Below, piece after piece: positions 10,063-22,700 of a stretch of DNA of 64,000 nt. Source of the stretch: Austropuccinia psidii (lineage: Eukaryota > Basidiomycota > Pucciniomycetes > Pucciniales > Sphaerophragmiaceae). Below the pieces are notes generated by a model. It was not told where the DNA came from. It saw nothing but the letters and a program-made list of their open reading frames with translations, and ran no database searches. The stretch lies in assembly GCA_023105745.1 (NCBI GenBank), contig JALGQZ010000001.1, forward strand, positions 56,191,437 to 56,255,436, read 5' to 3'. The position numbers and the translations under genes are program-made. Positions within the stretch are counted from its first letter, which is position 1, and every line of letters starts with the position of its first letter.

Positions 10063-11466
10063 AAAAGATAAAGCTTTTGAAGAATTGGGTCCTGGCTTGT
10101 CAGGATACAAAGAATGGAAATCTTTGACAAGATCAGGACAATTGTTGAGGTTTCCGGCTGGTTCCCAAGTGGATCTTTCTTGGTCTTGACTGAAACCTTT
10201 CCATTCCACCAGATACCATAATTTTCTCCTCTTGAGCTTTGAATCCAGTACTTGAGAGACTTCCCATTCCTCTTCTTCTTCAATGATGATTGGAGGAGGA
10301 GGCTCTTGATGCCAATTTGGGATTGTTGATGTCTTGACTGGTTCCAGAAGGGAAATATGGAAGACTTGGTGGATGGATTTCCATTGAGATGGAAGCTTGA
10401 GGTGGTAAGCATGAGTACTGACTTTCTTCAAGATTGGAAAAGGACCCAGCCATCTTTCAGACAGTTTTTTGGTGGGTCTGGTTGTATTGATATTCTTGGA
10501 AGAAAGCCATACCATGTCACCAGGATTGAAAACAGGTGGACTTGCTCTACTTTTATCTGCATACCTCTTAAACCAGCTTATGGCAACTTCAAGTTCTCTC
10601 TTGACATCTTGCTGTGCTGATTGGGGTTTTGTTGATAACTTTCCAGCAGGAGTATCTTGAGTGATGTGAACTGAGTCGAAATGAGGATCTCTTTCATAAA
10701 CAGTGAAAAACGGGGATTGCTTGGTTGAAGAGTGATCAGAATTATTGTAGGCAAATTCAGCCAGAGGGAGCCAGGTGTTCCAATCATATTGATGATAACT
10801 GACATACATACAAAGATACTGTTCTAGTATCTTATTTACCCTCTCTGTCTGTCCATCAGTTTCTGGATGGTAAGCAATTGACAAATCTCTTGAAATCTCG
10901 AGCTTCTGACAAAGATTGGTCCAGAAGGGAGAAACAAATAGAGGACCTCTATCACTGACAATTCTTGAGGGAAGGCCATGCTTTGAACAGATATTCTTGA
11001 CTAATAAATGGGCCAATTCTAGTGAAGTGATTGAAGACATTGTTGGAATAAAAACTGCCATTTTTGATAATCTGTCCACTATGACAAGGATTGAGTCAAA
11101 TGAGTTGGAAAGTGGCAGTTGAGTGATAAAGTCCACTGAAAGACAAATCCAAGGACCATTTGGAATTGGAAGAGGTTTGAGGAGTCCAAACTTCTTATGA
11201 TGAATATTCTTGTTTCTTGAGCACTGTTGACAGGATGAGACATAATCCTTGATGAATTGAGTCATGCCGGACCAGTGGAAATCCTGCTTGACAAGTTTGA
11301 GACACTTCTCTTGGCCAGGGTGTCCAGCTAGAGGAGAATCATGACGCTTTTGAAGAATGCTGAGTTGGATTGTGGGGTCATTTGGGACCACCACCCGATC
11401 TTTGAAGAGAAGGAGTTGGGAAGAGTAATCAAGAGAATAATCCTGAATGGATTTACCTTTGCCCAA
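10027..11466 (-). pseudogene. pol: Integrase and chromodomain part of element B Pol
   Basis: Downstream half of Pol, out of frame with the upstream half. The zinc-binding HHCC module is complete (KRHDSPLAGHPGQ ... SCQQCSRN). The DDE core is complete: VIVDRLSKM, IVSDRGPLFV and DGQTERVNKIL. A GPF/GPY-like module and a chromodomain (EEWEVSQVLDSKL to STWEPAGNL) close the protein, expected to steer integration by reading histone marks. Its junction with the upstream frame lies near 11505, where one extra A in an A-run shifts the frame relative to element A. The frame then stays open for 479 codons. The last ~20 residues read into the 3' repeated module. Confidence 0.92.
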
Positions 11467-11471
11467 TTCTT

Positions 11472-13688
11472 CTAGGATACTTCTGTACTGAGAATCTTGC
11501 CATAATTTTTCTGAATTGAGTCAATCAAATTTGAAAAAGATTCCACCTTGACTGCAAAATACCTTGAGGGTTGAACTTCATCTTGCTTAATGAGTTGTTG
11601 AAAATTCTTTGGACTCTTGCTGATGAACTCCTCCCCCCTCTCCGGATAAACAATGTCCCGACGTGATAAGGCATCTGGATGAGTAGCTAGGCGGCCAGGG
11701 CAGGAAGTGATTGAGAAATGAAATTCAGAAAGGAATTCTGCCCAACGGGCTTGACAGCAAGTAAGGACTTTTGATGACATGAAGTATTTAAGGGAAGAGT
11801 GATCGGTGAGAACTTCAAAAGGGGAAGAAAGAGACAGGAGAAAAGCCCTCCAGCCCTTGAGAGCCCAGACTATGCCAAGAAGTTCCTTTTCATGAATCTC
11901 ATAGCTGAGCTCTGCTGGTATAAGCTTGCGGCTGTTGAATGCAATGGGATGTTTTCCTGAGTCAGAGACCTGACTCAGTACAGCACCCAAAGCATAATTG
12001 GATGCATTGGTCTCTACAATGGTGGGTAGAGAATCATTGAAGTGGGATAGGATTGGAGCGGTGGTGAAAGCCTCTTTGAGTTGATGAAACTGACTATGAG
12101 CTTCCTCATTGAGGGGGAAACAGGAATCTTTCTTGAGGAAATTGGTGAGTGAACATTTCTTCTTTGAATAATTCTTGATGAAAAGGCGGTAGAAATTGGC
12201 AAAGCCAATGAAAGATTGAAGAGCTTTGAAGTTTCTTGGAGGTGGCCAATTGAGAATCTGCTGGACTTTTGCTTGGTCCATCTTGAGGCCTTCAGAAGAA
12301 ACAACACAACCAAGATACTCTACACTAGAAATGTGAAATATGCACTTTGAATCCTTAGCAAAAAGGTTATTGGCTCTGAGTCTGGAAAGAACAGTGGACA
12401 CATGAGTGACATGTTCTTCCTCAGATTTGGAAAAGACCATAATTTCATCCAAATAAACCACAGCATAAACATCAAGCAGATCTTGGAAAATATCATTGAC
12501 AAGATTCTGAAGAGAGGCAGGAGCATTGGTCAGCCCAAAAGGCATAACCAAGTACTCAAAACTGCCATATTTAGTTCTGAAGCATGTCAAATGTTCATCA
12601 CCCTCCTTGATTCTGAGCAGGTTATATGCACCATGCAAATCAATCTTGGAGAAGATAGAAGAACCATTGAAAACATTAAGAAGTTGATTCATAGGAGGAA
12701 CAGGATACTTTTTCTTCTTAGTAACAGCATTGAGTTTGCGGTAATCAACACACAAATGGAGGCCACCATCTTTCTTTTTGACAAAGAGGACAGGTGCTCC
12801 TGTTGAAGAGGAGCTTGGCCGGATGAAAACTTTCTCTACATTCTCCGAAATGTAGGCCCTGAGTGTATCTGACTCTTGTTTGGATAAAGAGTAGATCACC
12901 CCAACTGGAGGTAGAGACCCCTCCAGCTCGATATGATGATCACAGGCACGGTGATGAGGAAGTTTTTCTGCTTTCACCTTGGAGAATACATTCAAGAATT
13001 GGCGGTAGACAGAAGGGACAACCTTCAACATGGTTTCTACTTCTTCTGGCTCTTCCTCTTCATCCCACAACTCCTCCGGGGAGTCATGATAAGATGAAGG
13101 AGGAAGGTCGATATTCCCAAAGAAGAGATGTAGTGAAGATACAGAATTATCTTCTCCAACATCTTGAATCTCTTTGAAGACTTCATCTCCAGATAATTGT
13201 AATGACTGAGGGGAATTTATGGGAGGAATATGGACAGAAGATGGAATTGATGGTGTTCTAGAATCACCAACCAGAGCTGCACATGATTTGGCAGAAGAAG
13301 AGTCATTACAGAAAGAATTGAAAGGATCACAATAGTCCTTATGATAAGAATTAAAGGTGATCAGCCCTTGCCTCCAATCAATAGAAGGATTAAAGTGATT
13401 TAGAAAGTCAAAGCCCAATATGAGGTCTTTTCCCTTGGGAGTATCAATGACTAAAAAGTCCCATTCAAAGCTTGGGTAGGAAGGGATCTCAGCCATATAT
13501 TTAGTATGGTGAGTCACAAATAAGGAAGGGGACTCAGAGGAGTCCAAGATAATAAGAGGAATCTTCTCTGGAAATTCTGACGTAGTCAATGGGTACTTGT
13601 GAACAAACTGCTTTGCAATAAATGAGTGTGTAGCACCAGAATCAATGAGAATACTGTAAAAAAACATCAGAAACAGAAGAAAAAACAA
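11472..13688 (-). pseudogene. pol: Protease, reverse transcriptase and RNase H part of element B Pol
   Basis: Upstream half of Pol. Protease motif LIDSGATHSF starts near residue 15. RT shows [11 protein letters not shown] and MPFGLTNAP. The catalytic motif reads VVYLDEIMVF near residue 415, that is YLDE instead of YLDD, replacing the second metal-binding Asp. RNase H shows VETNASNYALGAVLS, where element A has ETDPSDYALG. The true start is upstream in another frame (VFNGLQSFPSRAQLC, about 13770): a run of seven Ts near 13655, six in element A, shifts the frame just before the protease. It ends prematurely at 11472 through the A-run frameshift. Confidence 0.92.
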
Positions 13689-13784
13689 AAAACTTTAAAG
13701 AATTCTTGACACCAGTATTCAGAATGCACAATTGTGCTCTGGAAGGAAAACTTTGAAGACCATTGAACACAACATGGTCTCCAC

Positions 13785-15105
13785 TCAGGCTTTTCCCTGG
13801 CTGGGAAATTGGCCTGACGGTTGTGTAAGCTTGTTTTGAGGCCTTTTGATACATGACTCAAGACTATGCTTCCCACCACAATAGGTACAAAGACCCTCTT
13901 TGATCCTTCTTTCTTTTTCAGAGTTCAAGAGCTTGAAGTCCTTATTCAACAAAGAAGAATGGGGCTTGTCCCTCTTCTGAAAATTCTTCTTCTCCTTATG
14001 ACTTGAACTTGAAGAATTTTGAGGATGAGAAGTACTTGATCTTGGGGCTTCAGGTTTCTTCTCTTGATAGTGATTCTTCTCCTTTTGCCTTTCATGGTAC
14101 CTGGTATCAAGCTCCAGGGTAACGTCCATTAAGTCTTGAAGAGAATCAATTCTTGAAGGATGGGAGGCCAATTGATCCAATATTCTGGATTTCAATCCCT
14201 TCCTGAAATGATGAATGAGAGCCCTTTCACCCCAATCTCCAATTCTTGAAACCAAACTCCTTAAATTGGCTATGTATAGTGAGACATGGCCATCTTCCTT
14301 CATTCTTAGTGAATCCAATTCTGCTTCAGATTTTCTGACTTCATTTGGGTCACCAAATAGAGTGAAGAGTTGAGATTCAAATAAAGGCCAATAATTGAGA
14401 AGGTAATTGGAGTCTTGATTGGTGAGATTGGAAAGATAAGGCTCAATCTATTTTGCAGCCCTGCCAATGAGAAATAAAGTGGCATAAAGTACCTTCTTTC
14501 TGTCTTGAGAGAAGTTTGCCGGATCATTATGAAAAATTAATTGGCATGACTGAAGGAAGCTTCTGACTTTGAAGGGCTGAGTCCCATCAAGGAATTCTCA
14601 GGCTTCATAGATAGAGTCTTGATGATCTAGAAGAAGAAGCTGCTTCAAGATTGGCCATAATTTGAGCCATCTGCTACATAATGGCCAATAAAGATGGTTC
14701 AAATTGATGAGAGACAGGATGATCAGACTGGGCTGGAGTTTGTCCTCCAGTACTTTGGGATTCCCCCACAGGAGCAGGAACACCTTCAGTACCATCAGAC
14801 TCTTCCTCTTCCACAGAATTCTCCTCCTCCTCATCATCATCTTCACCTTGAACCTTGAGACTGGTTCTTGAAAATCCTGGAAAGCCGCCAACCACTCCTG
14901 ACAATGAAATATATCTTCTTGGCCCTCTTCCTTCCTTCCTGGATGGTGCTGCTCCTTCCATGTGGGGTCCTCTATCCAATTGGCCCCTCAGTTGAGGAAC
15001 TGCTGGGGTGCCATCAAGAGGAACTCTTGGAGTTGGAGTGAGAGCAGCTTGAGCTCTGGCCTGAGATCTGGTTTGTCTTGCAGGAGGTGAATGTTCACCG
15101 CGCAT
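13785..15105 (-). pseudogene. gag: Gag of element B, interrupted
   Basis: The minus-strand ATG at 15105 opens a Pro/Arg-rich then acidic N-terminus (GEDDDEEEENSVEEEE) with no counterpart visible in the truncated A copy. A frame change follows around 14600-14670. The Gag homology region then runs to about 14150 and matches element A residue for residue, except for a TAG near 14447 where A has the Trp of GKWIEPYLSN (TGG to TAG). The C-terminal part carries a basic linker and the knuckle CTYCGGKHSLESC. Gag ends at 13785. The N-terminal start is my choice because it is the first ATG downstream of the leader. Confidence 0.8.
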
Positions 15106-15865
15106 GATTTCAGGAGTAAAAATTAAAATAAATGAACAAAATCAAAATTTTCTTGAATTACGGAATCAACAATCAAATCTTGAGGAAATCAATGAATCAA
15201 TTAAAATCTTCAGGTACGTCAATCAATCAAAATCAAATGAGTCTTGAAGTCAAAATCAATATCAATGAAAATCTTGAAGTCAATATAATTAATCAATCAA
15301 AATCAATACAAATAAAAGCGTGCAGAGAAAATTAATAAGTCAAATGAATCCTTAAGTCAAAATCAATTTATGTCAATTCTTGATGTGAAATTCAGCAAAA
15401 TCAATGGAAGAATCTTCAGGTCAGTCAATCTTCTTGAAGTCAATTTTAATTATATCTAATCAGTCAATAAAATCAATTATCAAGTGAATTCTTCCTGAAA
15501 ATCAAAATTCTTGAGGAATAAAATCAAATTGAATCCTGATATGAAGAACATGTCTGAATAATCTTATGAGTAATTTGAAAATCAAAATGAAAAGACTCCT
15601 GAATTATGGATAAAATGAGATTGATGATGATTGAAATTAACATTGAAAAAGATAAACAAAAAATAAAATTGGGTCAGCTTTCAATCTTCAGAATGAAGAA
15701 TGAATGAGAGAAAATTTGGAGGTGACAAAGAATCATAAAATTCATAAAACGTTAAAGAGTCATAATCTCCATGAATGAATGAATGAAATTGATGAAGAAT
15801 GAATGAATAAAATGATGAAGAATGAATGAATAGAATGAAAAGAAATTATGAGTTAATTAATATAG
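15106..15865 (-). other. Leader region of element B
   Basis: AT-rich leader between the 5' LTR and gag, full of AATCAAT/TCAATGAAT words with a GAATGAATGAAT microsatellite around 15770-15835. The first bases after the LTR on the minus strand are CTATATTAATTAAC. They do not begin with the TGG expected of a tRNA primer-binding site, so priming may follow another route such as self-priming. No coding frame is supported. Confidence 0.55.
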
Positions 15866-17476
15866 TGTTACAGGGGCTCTTATGGAAGCAAGAGGGCCTG
15901 GCACTCAGGAATCAAGAACTCACTTGGAGGGCTCCAAAAGATAAGAAGAATAATAGAGATTTATTTCTTTAAAGAATAAGAATGGGAAAGACAAGGATTT
16001 CAAAGATAAAGAAAAGATAAGAAGCCAAGGCCAAAGATAATAAAGAATCAAACCAAGTGAATCCTCAATTCACTGTTTCAGCCTGCCAGAAAAGGAAATG
16101 GAATTAGTAAAGGATATGACCACCAATATCCACTGACAGGGAAGGGAGAAAAAGAGAAAGGGTGCTGAATGACTAACTTAAGATTATCAGTATTTACTTT
16201 AATAATTTCAAAGAAAATAAAGATAATAATAAATCCAATATATTAATTAACTGGGGAAAAAGTCCCCAGGTGCTGAAAGGTGGCCAGTATATGTGAAAAA
16301 CTGAAAGACTGATCCTGGAAGGTGGATCACCAGCTGTATTGTCTAAATTGGGCCAATACAGTTCTGGCCATCTTGAAATTGAACTGTGTGATTGAATTGG
16401 CCCAATTGGGCCAAGGACATACAGGTTGATGGATTGACGCCTGTATGGACCAATTGAGTTGTCCAAGGAGTATTGAAATACTTGATGCCTTGACAACTGA
16501 TTGAAAGACTGTATTACCTCTGAGAACACCCTTGGAATAATCCTGAATGAAATTGCCAACCCAGCTCCTGCAGGGCCAGGTGATTGAATCCTGGAATGGT
16601 CTTCTGATTGCTGCCATGAATTGCCAGACTGATGAGTTAAAGAATCCTCCTTTGAAATGGGCATTTGAATTTGGTCCTGAAAACGTCACCATTGAATTTC
16701 TGAGAAAAAATGGTGCATAATGGTATATAATACCATATATGAACCACTCCTGCAACCTTGAGTATGGGGTGCATGGAGGGATGGAAGAATTCCCCTTAAG
16801 TTGAAGGGAATGCTTGCTGAGCTGGTTTGGTGGCCTCTGGTGGCTTCCAGAGGTCAGGGCTTGGAATATGGTCCATGGCCGAAATTGGGTCCTACGGGTT
16901 CTATGGCCATTTTGGTGTCCATGGGATTGATGGCCGAAATTGGCTCAGGTGGGTCCAATTGTTGTTTGGGACCCACCTGGCCTTGGGGGCTAGATGGTTT
17001 CCCCCTTTGGCCCCTTTTGGCCTCATTGGATTAGGTCAAAAGGGGCCTAATTGGCCTATGGACTGTGGACCGTGAATTATGGCCCATGGGCCATAGAAGC
17101 TGTAGGGGGCCTAAATGGCCCAAATAGGCCATTTAGGCCTAAACCCCCCTGATGAAAGGGGTAGGCCCAGAATGGATGATGATGGCTAGGAGGCCTTGAG
17201 GCCCCTAGAAGACAAAAGATCCTCCCAGGCCCAAAATCAAAGATAAAGGCCTGGGTGTTGGTGATATGGAAATTGGCCCAGGAGGCCAATGATGGCAGGT
17301 TATGGCCTGAGGCCATAAATGATGATTGGTGGCCAGAAATGGCCAAATGGCCATAGAGAACCAGAGGGGACTAATTGACCATAAAATATATGGTGTGGCC
17401 AATTGGCCCCAACTTGGTTCCAGGTTAGAATTTCCGCAACACCCATGGAGGAGGGTCAATCTTTGTGGTTGTGACA
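15866..17476 (-). repeat. 5' LTR of element B (1611 bp)
   Basis: Partner of 7562-9267, with the same TG...CA termini and mostly the same sequence. The TATA-like palindrome recurs at 16722-16740. It has one copy of the GGCC-rich 34-bp unit that is doubled in the 3' LTR. The right end abuts ATACT, the probable target-site copy. Confidence 0.92.
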
Positions 17477-19303
17477 ATACTTTTATATGAACTTTATCTG
17501 TTGTGAGTGTTTTTCAGAGCTTCAGTATTAAAGAATAAGAGCTAATATTGGTACAGCTTAAATACTTTTTAATTGGAGATAAATGATTTTAAGGACTAAA
17601 ACCAGCTCTATATACTTGATTCTTATCTTGAATTAGGCATATAATTGGAAGTTTCATAAATATCTGAATGAAGTTCTATTCAAAGTTAAAAGGTGATATA
17701 TCATTCTTAATTTGAGCTTCCTATTTGATACCAAAATTTAGATTAATGAATATTTAACCCATAAATAAATTTGATAAAAAAAGAAAAAGGTTTGTATTCA
17801 AAGTTCATTCAATATAATGATATTTCTATTGAACATAAAAAGAGACTTTGAAATGAAAGGGCCTAGTATCAATAATTTTTTTGTTTAAAAAGACCTCCGA
17901 ATTCATGCAAACAATGCCATTGTTTTCGTTGAAAAAATTTATTGATGGATTTCCTGATTCTTTTGGAAATATATTGAGGAATAATGTTGTAAGAATGAAA
18001 TTATATCTTACAGAAGATCCACTGATGTAAATGCATAAATAAGTTGCATTGTCTCCTTTGATTAAATTAAGCTTAATGATATAGACCATCAGAAAGGTCC
18101 AGCTTGAGCTCAAGTGTAAGGGAAGGAATTACATATATCACATAGAAACTTGAATCCTTGGTATAAATTTCTATCTATGAGATATTTGACTCCCAGAATC
18201 TGCTTACAAGAAAAAGGAAATTTGGGCTCTAGGAATACTGTCTCATAGGATATGGAACTATGTAGAAATACTTTTGTGCAAAAACAATAATAGCAGTTGT
18301 ACTCAATAGGTTAAAGAGGCTAATTTTATTCAAAAACTTGATCCGTTATTCTTCCTGTTCAAGGTGAGTAAGAATACTAAAGAAGCTTCAGGAAAAATAT
18401 ATCAAAGAAAGCTGTTAAGCCCCATGTACAAATATCAATACAAGCTATTCTAAAATCTGAGAAAAATTAAGGCTTTTTAAGAAAGAGAATTATGAGCTTA
18501 TTCAAATCTAAAGTATGATTTTTGAGCGCATTGTTTGTCTATTATGTTGAGGTTTGATCAAATATAGAATTTTGAAACAAACTTATAGGTTTGTGTATTC
18601 TAGTACAAATGAGAGTCCCAAAAATACTGAGTAAACAATATGAAATCTCTAGGAAGAAGGCATATGACTCGGAAAAGAACTCAGGGAATTTTCGTTTGGA
18701 ACAATTTCACATAATTTTGGAATGTTTTTTAAGATGAAGGACTTAAAGTAACGACATTTTTTGAATTAAAATAATTGAATTTTGTAATTCAAAAGTCATA
18801 CTACCAGGCTCCTCGAGAAGTAATGGCCTTCTAAATTCAGAAGAATCATTTTTCAACAACGAAGAAGGTAAGAATTTTCATCTACATGGATTTTTGGGGG
18901 AAACTGCTACAAAAGTAGCGTAGATAGTCCCATCTTCATCAAAGAAAGACATACGTGAGAATAATACTGGTCGTTAAGCTTTAATATAGTTCTCTAGAGG
19001 TTTCCTGAAGGGATTGTTCGAATTAAGGTTGCTTTTATTTGTAGACTTCCTCACACAAATAAAGGAAGTATACACGGCTTCTGGTGAGACCTATAATACA
19101 TGATTTTTCTCCTTCCTGAAACAATCCAATGGATTGAATTGATAAGATTTCATAAAAGAAAATCTCGTGTATCTTGTTATTTTGGAGATTATTTTTGAAA
19201 AAACTGTGTAATTTGAAATTACAACCTGAAAGATGCAGATTTTATTTGAGAACAATAAGCGCATTATGAGGGCTGATAATTCATAGTTGAAGAAAATTAG
19301 TAT
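17477..19303. other. AT-rich intergenic DNA
   Basis: No coding frame longer than about 95 codons, no domain, no splice pattern supporting a gene, and no LTR or TIR that I can pair. I regard it as host intergenic DNA or very old transposon remains. Confidence 0.5.
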
Positions 19304-19386
19304 GACACTGTAGCTCAGTGGCAGAGCGACTGCCTGCAGTCTCTCAGCAAAGCGTTTGGTCGGGGGTTCGAGTCCCTTCAGTGTCT
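19304..19386 (+). tRNA. tRNA-Cys (anticodon GCA) with an 11-nt intron
   Basis: Cloverleaf by eye: acceptor GACACTG pairs with CAGTGTC; D stem GCTC/GAGC; anticodon-stem 5' strand ACTGC; anticodon GCA at 19336-19338 preceded by U33; T arm GGGGG-TTCGAGT-CCCTT. Box A (TAGCTCAGTGGC) and box B (GGTTCGAGTCC) fit. Taking 19340-19350 as an intron after position 37 leaves 72 nt, the usual tRNA-Cys length, and gives stem strand GCGTT, with one C-U mismatch and one G-U pair against ACTGC. A TTTT terminator follows at once. Cys identity rests on the intron reading. The anticodon-stem mismatch leaves some chance of a pseudogene. Confidence 0.75.
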
Positions 19387-19719
19387 TTTATGAACCATAA
19401 CAAGTTATTTTCTACTTCTATAAATAAATCCTCATACATTTTCTCCATGCGATATTAAACTATTTAAATATTATAAAATATGGGTTTTTTTAGTATAAGG
19501 GTTGCTGAGCGCGTAATTTCTGGAGATGCTTGATAGTGGAAGAAATTTCAGAACAGGGTGCGGTTTCTAGGCAAAGAGTTTGACCATGGGCTCAAGTATA
19601 TGCAATTTCTTCTTGATCAGATTAACTTATATTTTTCCAAACCATATCGCAATCTACCTCTCATCCTTGTTATACTCGGCCCTTTGAATATTGGGAAAAG
19701 AAAGTTAAATAAGTTGAAG

Positions 19720-19774
19720 ATGAGGGGTGATGATGTATAGTGGGGAAAACTTAGTATGGCATTGAAGCCCAGTA
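19720..19774 (+). repeat. Degenerate duplicate of the tRNA-Cys upstream region and 5' half
   Basis: This segment (ATGAGGGGTGATGATGTATAG ... TTAGTATGGCATTGAAGCCCAGT, read in parts) aligns with 19266-19320, which covers the 38 bp before the tRNA and its first 17 nt. The match stops inside the D loop and the rest of the tRNA is absent, so it is a truncated tRNA-derived copy about 450 bp downstream. Confidence 0.5.
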
Positions 19775-22700
19775 AGCCTCTGAAACACATCTGATGTGGG
19801 GACTTTTTAGTTTCACTTTCCTCGCCATGTAAAATATTTAAACAAAAGTTCAATTTCACTGATTATGAATTTTAAATGAGAGAAGTTACAGAGTCTTTTT
19901 TGATTTCTGAATATACTTTCATTTTGGCTTCTGAGGCATCCTATTGGAAATAGATTTTTTTGATTATATGGAAAAGAGTCTTTCTCAAAGGAATTCACAA
20001 GGCCCCTTTTCTGCTACTTGAAGCTGAACCATTAGAGTTTTTCCCAATGACCTGTATTAGTCTGAAGAACTAGTATCTTTCTTTATCTTTTTACAAAAAC
20101 ACTGATTGGATGATATTTAATGACATTTTTGCTTTTGATTATTTTTATCCTGGCAGCGGTTTGACTGAATACCATCCTGAATATGTAATTAATCTGAAAA
20201 ATCAACACATCCGTATTTGAACGAGAACAATGAAGGACTATTAGATTTGCCAGAAAGCTATTTCAAGGGAAGTGAACCACATCCAATATCATAACAGGTG
20301 AAAATAAATGAGAATAATGAGAATATAGATTCAGAAATACATGCAATATCAGTCCATGGAGATCAAACAATTAACAGACAAATATCTGAACAATAATTGG
20401 GAATTTATCAGAGAAAGAATATTAAGAAATATAAAGGAGGTATTTAAAAAATTCAAGGCAATATGATTTGATTATGTGTGAGACAAATTATAGCTTTTCA
20501 CCGCTAAGGAAAGTCTTGATTCATTTTGGAAAAAAAACTTAAGTATGAAATTGATAGAACAATAAATTTCCTCAGAGTCTCTTAGATTCAATATCAAATT
20601 TCTCTGGAAATTGATTTATTAAAATTTGGCTCCAACCCTACCTAAAACATCATCTTTAAAATTTACGCATTTGATTTAAAATTCCTGAAAAATTAACAAG
20701 AGGTCTGTGAACCTGTGACTCAAAACCAGGCCACAAGGATGACATCTGAATTACAATAAAACAATGGTAGAGTAAAATACCAACAAAAATGGAACTAACC
20801 CAAAATAGTTAATAAAAGGTATTTAACAAGAAAAAGAGGCTGAACCCCATCAAATGGGTGTTCAAATTGAAGCTCACAGTCAGGAATATCTGATGGTACT
20901 CAAAAAATTGAGGTAGAATCAAAACCATATAAGTTATGGACAAAATAAAGCCAAATAAGGGTGAATGAAGTATTTAGCTCCCATATAGCTTATAGAGTTT
21001 TAGTGTAAGACACCTCAAGTGATTTTTTTTGGAAAGTGACAAATTAGGACTATCTAATAGTGCTTCAAATTTCCTCATAAACCATTTAGAACAAAATTTG
21101 TGGAGAAAACAAGCTCCAAACAGGATTTAAGAAAAATCCACATCCGAATAATGGAAATTAAAAGTGGCATACCTTTGCCATATTTAATGTTACCAATACC
21201 AAATAAGGTACCATAGTGTAAGCCCCAGTCAGGGCTACAAAATGAACCAACCCTGAGCTCAATATGTTGAAAGCTGACAAAGGTATGGCACCTCTAAGGC
21301 TCAAATCCTTCCATTTTCTCAATACACCTTTACTGTGGGATACATTCCCATATCCTTGAATATGAGGTGTAAATTCTACAAAGGAGCCTTTTTATCCTTA
21401 AATGGCTGTTAGTTTGGAAAGTATGGAGTCCCTATACAGGTTCTGTAAAGAATTTTACATCTTATACGTGTCAGAAGAAAGCTATGTGGTCTCCAAATGA
21501 AAGTTATCACCCTGTAATGATTAAAACTGACCGCATGTAGTTTCAAAGCAACATCTGACCTTCATACTCAGTATATAGGCCATTTGAAAACCCCAAGAAA
21601 GTTCTTGGAAGTGAGAAAATCTTCACCCTTCTTATGTGAACAGGTCCAGAGGCCCTTTCCACCCAATTTCAGTATAAAACAGGGAGGTTTTGGTTCCAAA
21701 AAGAAAATCCTCATCCTGTTCTTGAATTCCTAAATAGGAAAACAGCTTCTAAAGGTAACTTGGAGATCATTATTTCATACTCTAAATCGTTGTATTCTAC
21801 TTGTGATATAGTTGATTAATTGATAATCAGTACACCCAGGGTTTATAGCAGCACTCACCACCACTATTCAATATATTAAAGCCCAAATATTACTATAAAA
21901 ATCCTCTCTTTCATTATCTTACACCCTGTCACAGTCACACTCAAATCTTTATATACTATTTTATAAGATTTATCATAGACTCACATCACAAGGTACAAAG
22001 AAAGACCAGAATAAATCTTATTCTTCAAGGAAAATCTAAAATATTGCAAACTTTCAGCTTTATGGAAAGAACATTGGGCAATATTAAGTATGAATATGAA
22101 AATTTTCAATTTCAAATATAAAGGCCCTTCTTGTCAGGCTGAATCTATGATATAGGCTTAAGATGATTATAATAAGCTATTACTGTTTGTTTTAAAAAAT
22201 TTGAATATTTCCAAAAAATTTGAAAGATTATTAAAAGGGTCATACTACAGAATATTTATGGTGGTGAGTACTACTAATAGCCCTGGGTTCAGTTTTTATA
22301 TTTTTGCCAAGTTTATTCGGAAGCTATACCATTTGAATACTAAGAGAAGGATTTTATACTTTCCTTTGCGGAGGAAAATCCACTTTTTTTCTTTTTCACG
22401 AGTTCTGGAAGGTTTTTAATTTGAGCACATGACAAAAGACTGAAGTTTTTCACTATTGTGGGCTTTTTTGTTGTCCCTAACACTAAATACAAACTACATT
22501 CACCAATAGAGCTTACAGGTGTGTTGTGGTGGTTCTGATACATCAAAACTGTACAGGACGCAGCTGCAAAGCTTCTTTTTGTCAGATGATGAGTAATTAA
22601 AAGATAAACATAGTTCAAATCAATTGATGCTTTCTTAACATAACCCCTTCAAGTAATACCCCATTCATTGATATTTGGTGCATTAAATTGGTTTTGGAAA

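Larger units (their letters stand above)
7562..17476 (-). mobile_element. Element B: complete Ty3/Gypsy chromovirus, inactivated
   Basis: A 9.9-kb LTR retrotransposon read on the minus strand, with both LTRs present (7562-9267 and 15866-17476). Both LTRs have TGTCAC...CA ends. The flanks are ATATT (7557-7561) and ATACT (17477-17481), compatible with a 5-bp target duplication carrying one later substitution. Internal order on the minus strand: leader, gag, protease-RT-RNase H, integrase-chromodomain, repeated module, polypurine tract. A gag nonsense codon, two single-base frameshifts and an altered RT active site make it defective. LTR divergence (indels plus scattered substitutions) says it is not a very recent insertion. 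Confidence 0.95.

Noticed and set aside
11466..11510. Programmed frameshift within element B Pol
   Set aside because: Element A has no shift here, the site lies between RNase H and integrase where none is expected, and it is a plain A-run with one extra base.
13642..13688. Programmed Gag-Pol frameshift at a T-run in element B
   Set aside because: Element A has six Ts and stays in frame through the protease motif; seven Ts in B is better explained as a slippage mutation.
17826..18113. Minus-strand 95-codon frame as a gene
   Set aside because: AT-driven composition, no domain, no splice sites or neighbours supporting it.
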